This document shows positions 63,892 through 64,000 of a DNA stretch of 64,000 bases, piece by piece. The notes below the pieces were generated by a model. That model was not told where the DNA came from and did no database searches. It saw nothing but the letters and a program-made list of their open reading frames with translations. The stretch is from Cerasicoccus arenae. GTDB taxonomy: Bacteria; Verrucomicrobiota; Verrucomicrobiia; Opitutales; Cerasicoccaceae. The position numbers and the translations under genes were made by a program. The stretch covers positions 111,958-175,957 of the forward strand of contig NZ_BMXG01000009.1 of NCBI RefSeq assembly GCF_014651635.1. The letters run 5' to 3'. The stretch's first letter is position 1. Every line of letters begins with the position of its first letter.

Positions 63892-64000
63892 TCACGCCTT
63901 GCGATGGAACATGGCGAAGCGGTCGAGGTTGTAGGTCAGGTTGGCAAGAGCCGTCTCGAAGCAACATCGTCGTTTACCGATACGGCGGAAGCGGTCGCCG
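63892..64000 (-). CDS. Transposase C-terminus, cut by window edge
   Basis: The last 35 codons of a minus-strand frame read FRRIGKRRCCFETALANL then TYNLDRFAMFHRKA and a TGA at 63892. This is the usual end of IS5/IS4-type DDE transposases (RR-C-F-E-TALANLTYNL). The rest, including the catalytic residues, is outside the window. The boundary of the element, including any inverted repeat, should lie within the next 100 bp or so to the left; GCCTGCT/AGCAGGC arms at 63817-63840 were noted but not proven to be its end. No gene was seen in 63675-63890. Confidence 0.72.
   Translation of the reverse strand, partial: GDRFRRIGKRRCCFETALANLTYNLDRFAMFHRKA

Noticed and set aside
1..64000. tRNA, rRNA or riboswitch genes
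   Set aside because: No cloverleaf, ribosomal RNA core or known riboswitch signature was recognised by reading; a covariance search was not possible.

Overview
The window looks like a chromosomal segment from a marine-type Verrucomicrobiota (Opitutales/Puniceicoccales, Coraliomargarita- or Lentimonas-like). Evidence: Verru_Chthon cassette protein A-like giants, PEP-CTERM proteins with IPE-type sorting tails, stand-alone prepilin-like H-X9-DG proteins, and a dense set of carbohydrate-active enzymes with LacI, GntR-LacI and IclR regulators. No SusC/SusD pair, sulfatase, rRNA, tRNA or CRISPR array was recognised. Assignments come from reading the sequence and remembered family motifs; no search was run.

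Layout. 1-9 kb: a truncated pilin-like giant, a TonB-like PA14 protein, two secreted GH5 enzymes (one with two F5/8-C modules) and a PEP-CTERM protein, with four related TGCAAY-NN-RTTGCR palindromes. 8.6-17.6 kb: a PL22-like beta-propeller, a 1086-aa GH110-like/beta-helix fusion, a GH38 alpha-mannosidase and a hydroxypyruvate isomerase-like enzyme. 17.6-18.7 kb: gene remnants. 18.7-23.1 kb: a Verru_Chthon A-like protein and a secreted partner. 23.2-28.4 kb: an SDR/CoA-transferase/crotonase operon divergent from a LacI regulator and a lactonase. 28.4-34.1 kb: a decayed TIM-barrel gene, a GH38-like enzyme, a GH130 mannosylglucose phosphorylase-like enzyme and a solute-binding-fold protein with no signal peptide. 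34.3-40.4 kb: a small secreted protein, a Gfo/Idh/MocA oxidoreductase, a PEP-CTERM protein, and a LacI - Gfo/Idh - PL22-like operon. 40.5-52.2 kb: two clan-A glycosidase paralogues flanking a GntR-LacI regulator, another GH38 and a prepilin-like protein. 52.4-63.6 kb: an IclR-centred set (FAD oxidoreductase, Gfo/Idh, prepilin-like, beta-helix and GH110-like genes, a GH39-like enzyme), then a PEP-CTERM protein. The right edge cuts into a transposase gene.

Reading of the biology: glycan breakdown outside the cell (GH5, GH39-like, GH110-like, beta-helix and DNRLRE/F5-8 binding modules) feeds cytosolic mannosidases, the phosphorylase and sugar oxidoreductases. The most interesting points are: a fusion protein here whose two halves are separate neighbouring genes 45 kb away; two candidate regulons readable from repeated operators (GTTCCA-N4-TGGAAC with IclR; TGTAT-N7-ATACA with GntR-LacI); and a possible CoA-dependent route for a sugar-derived acid.
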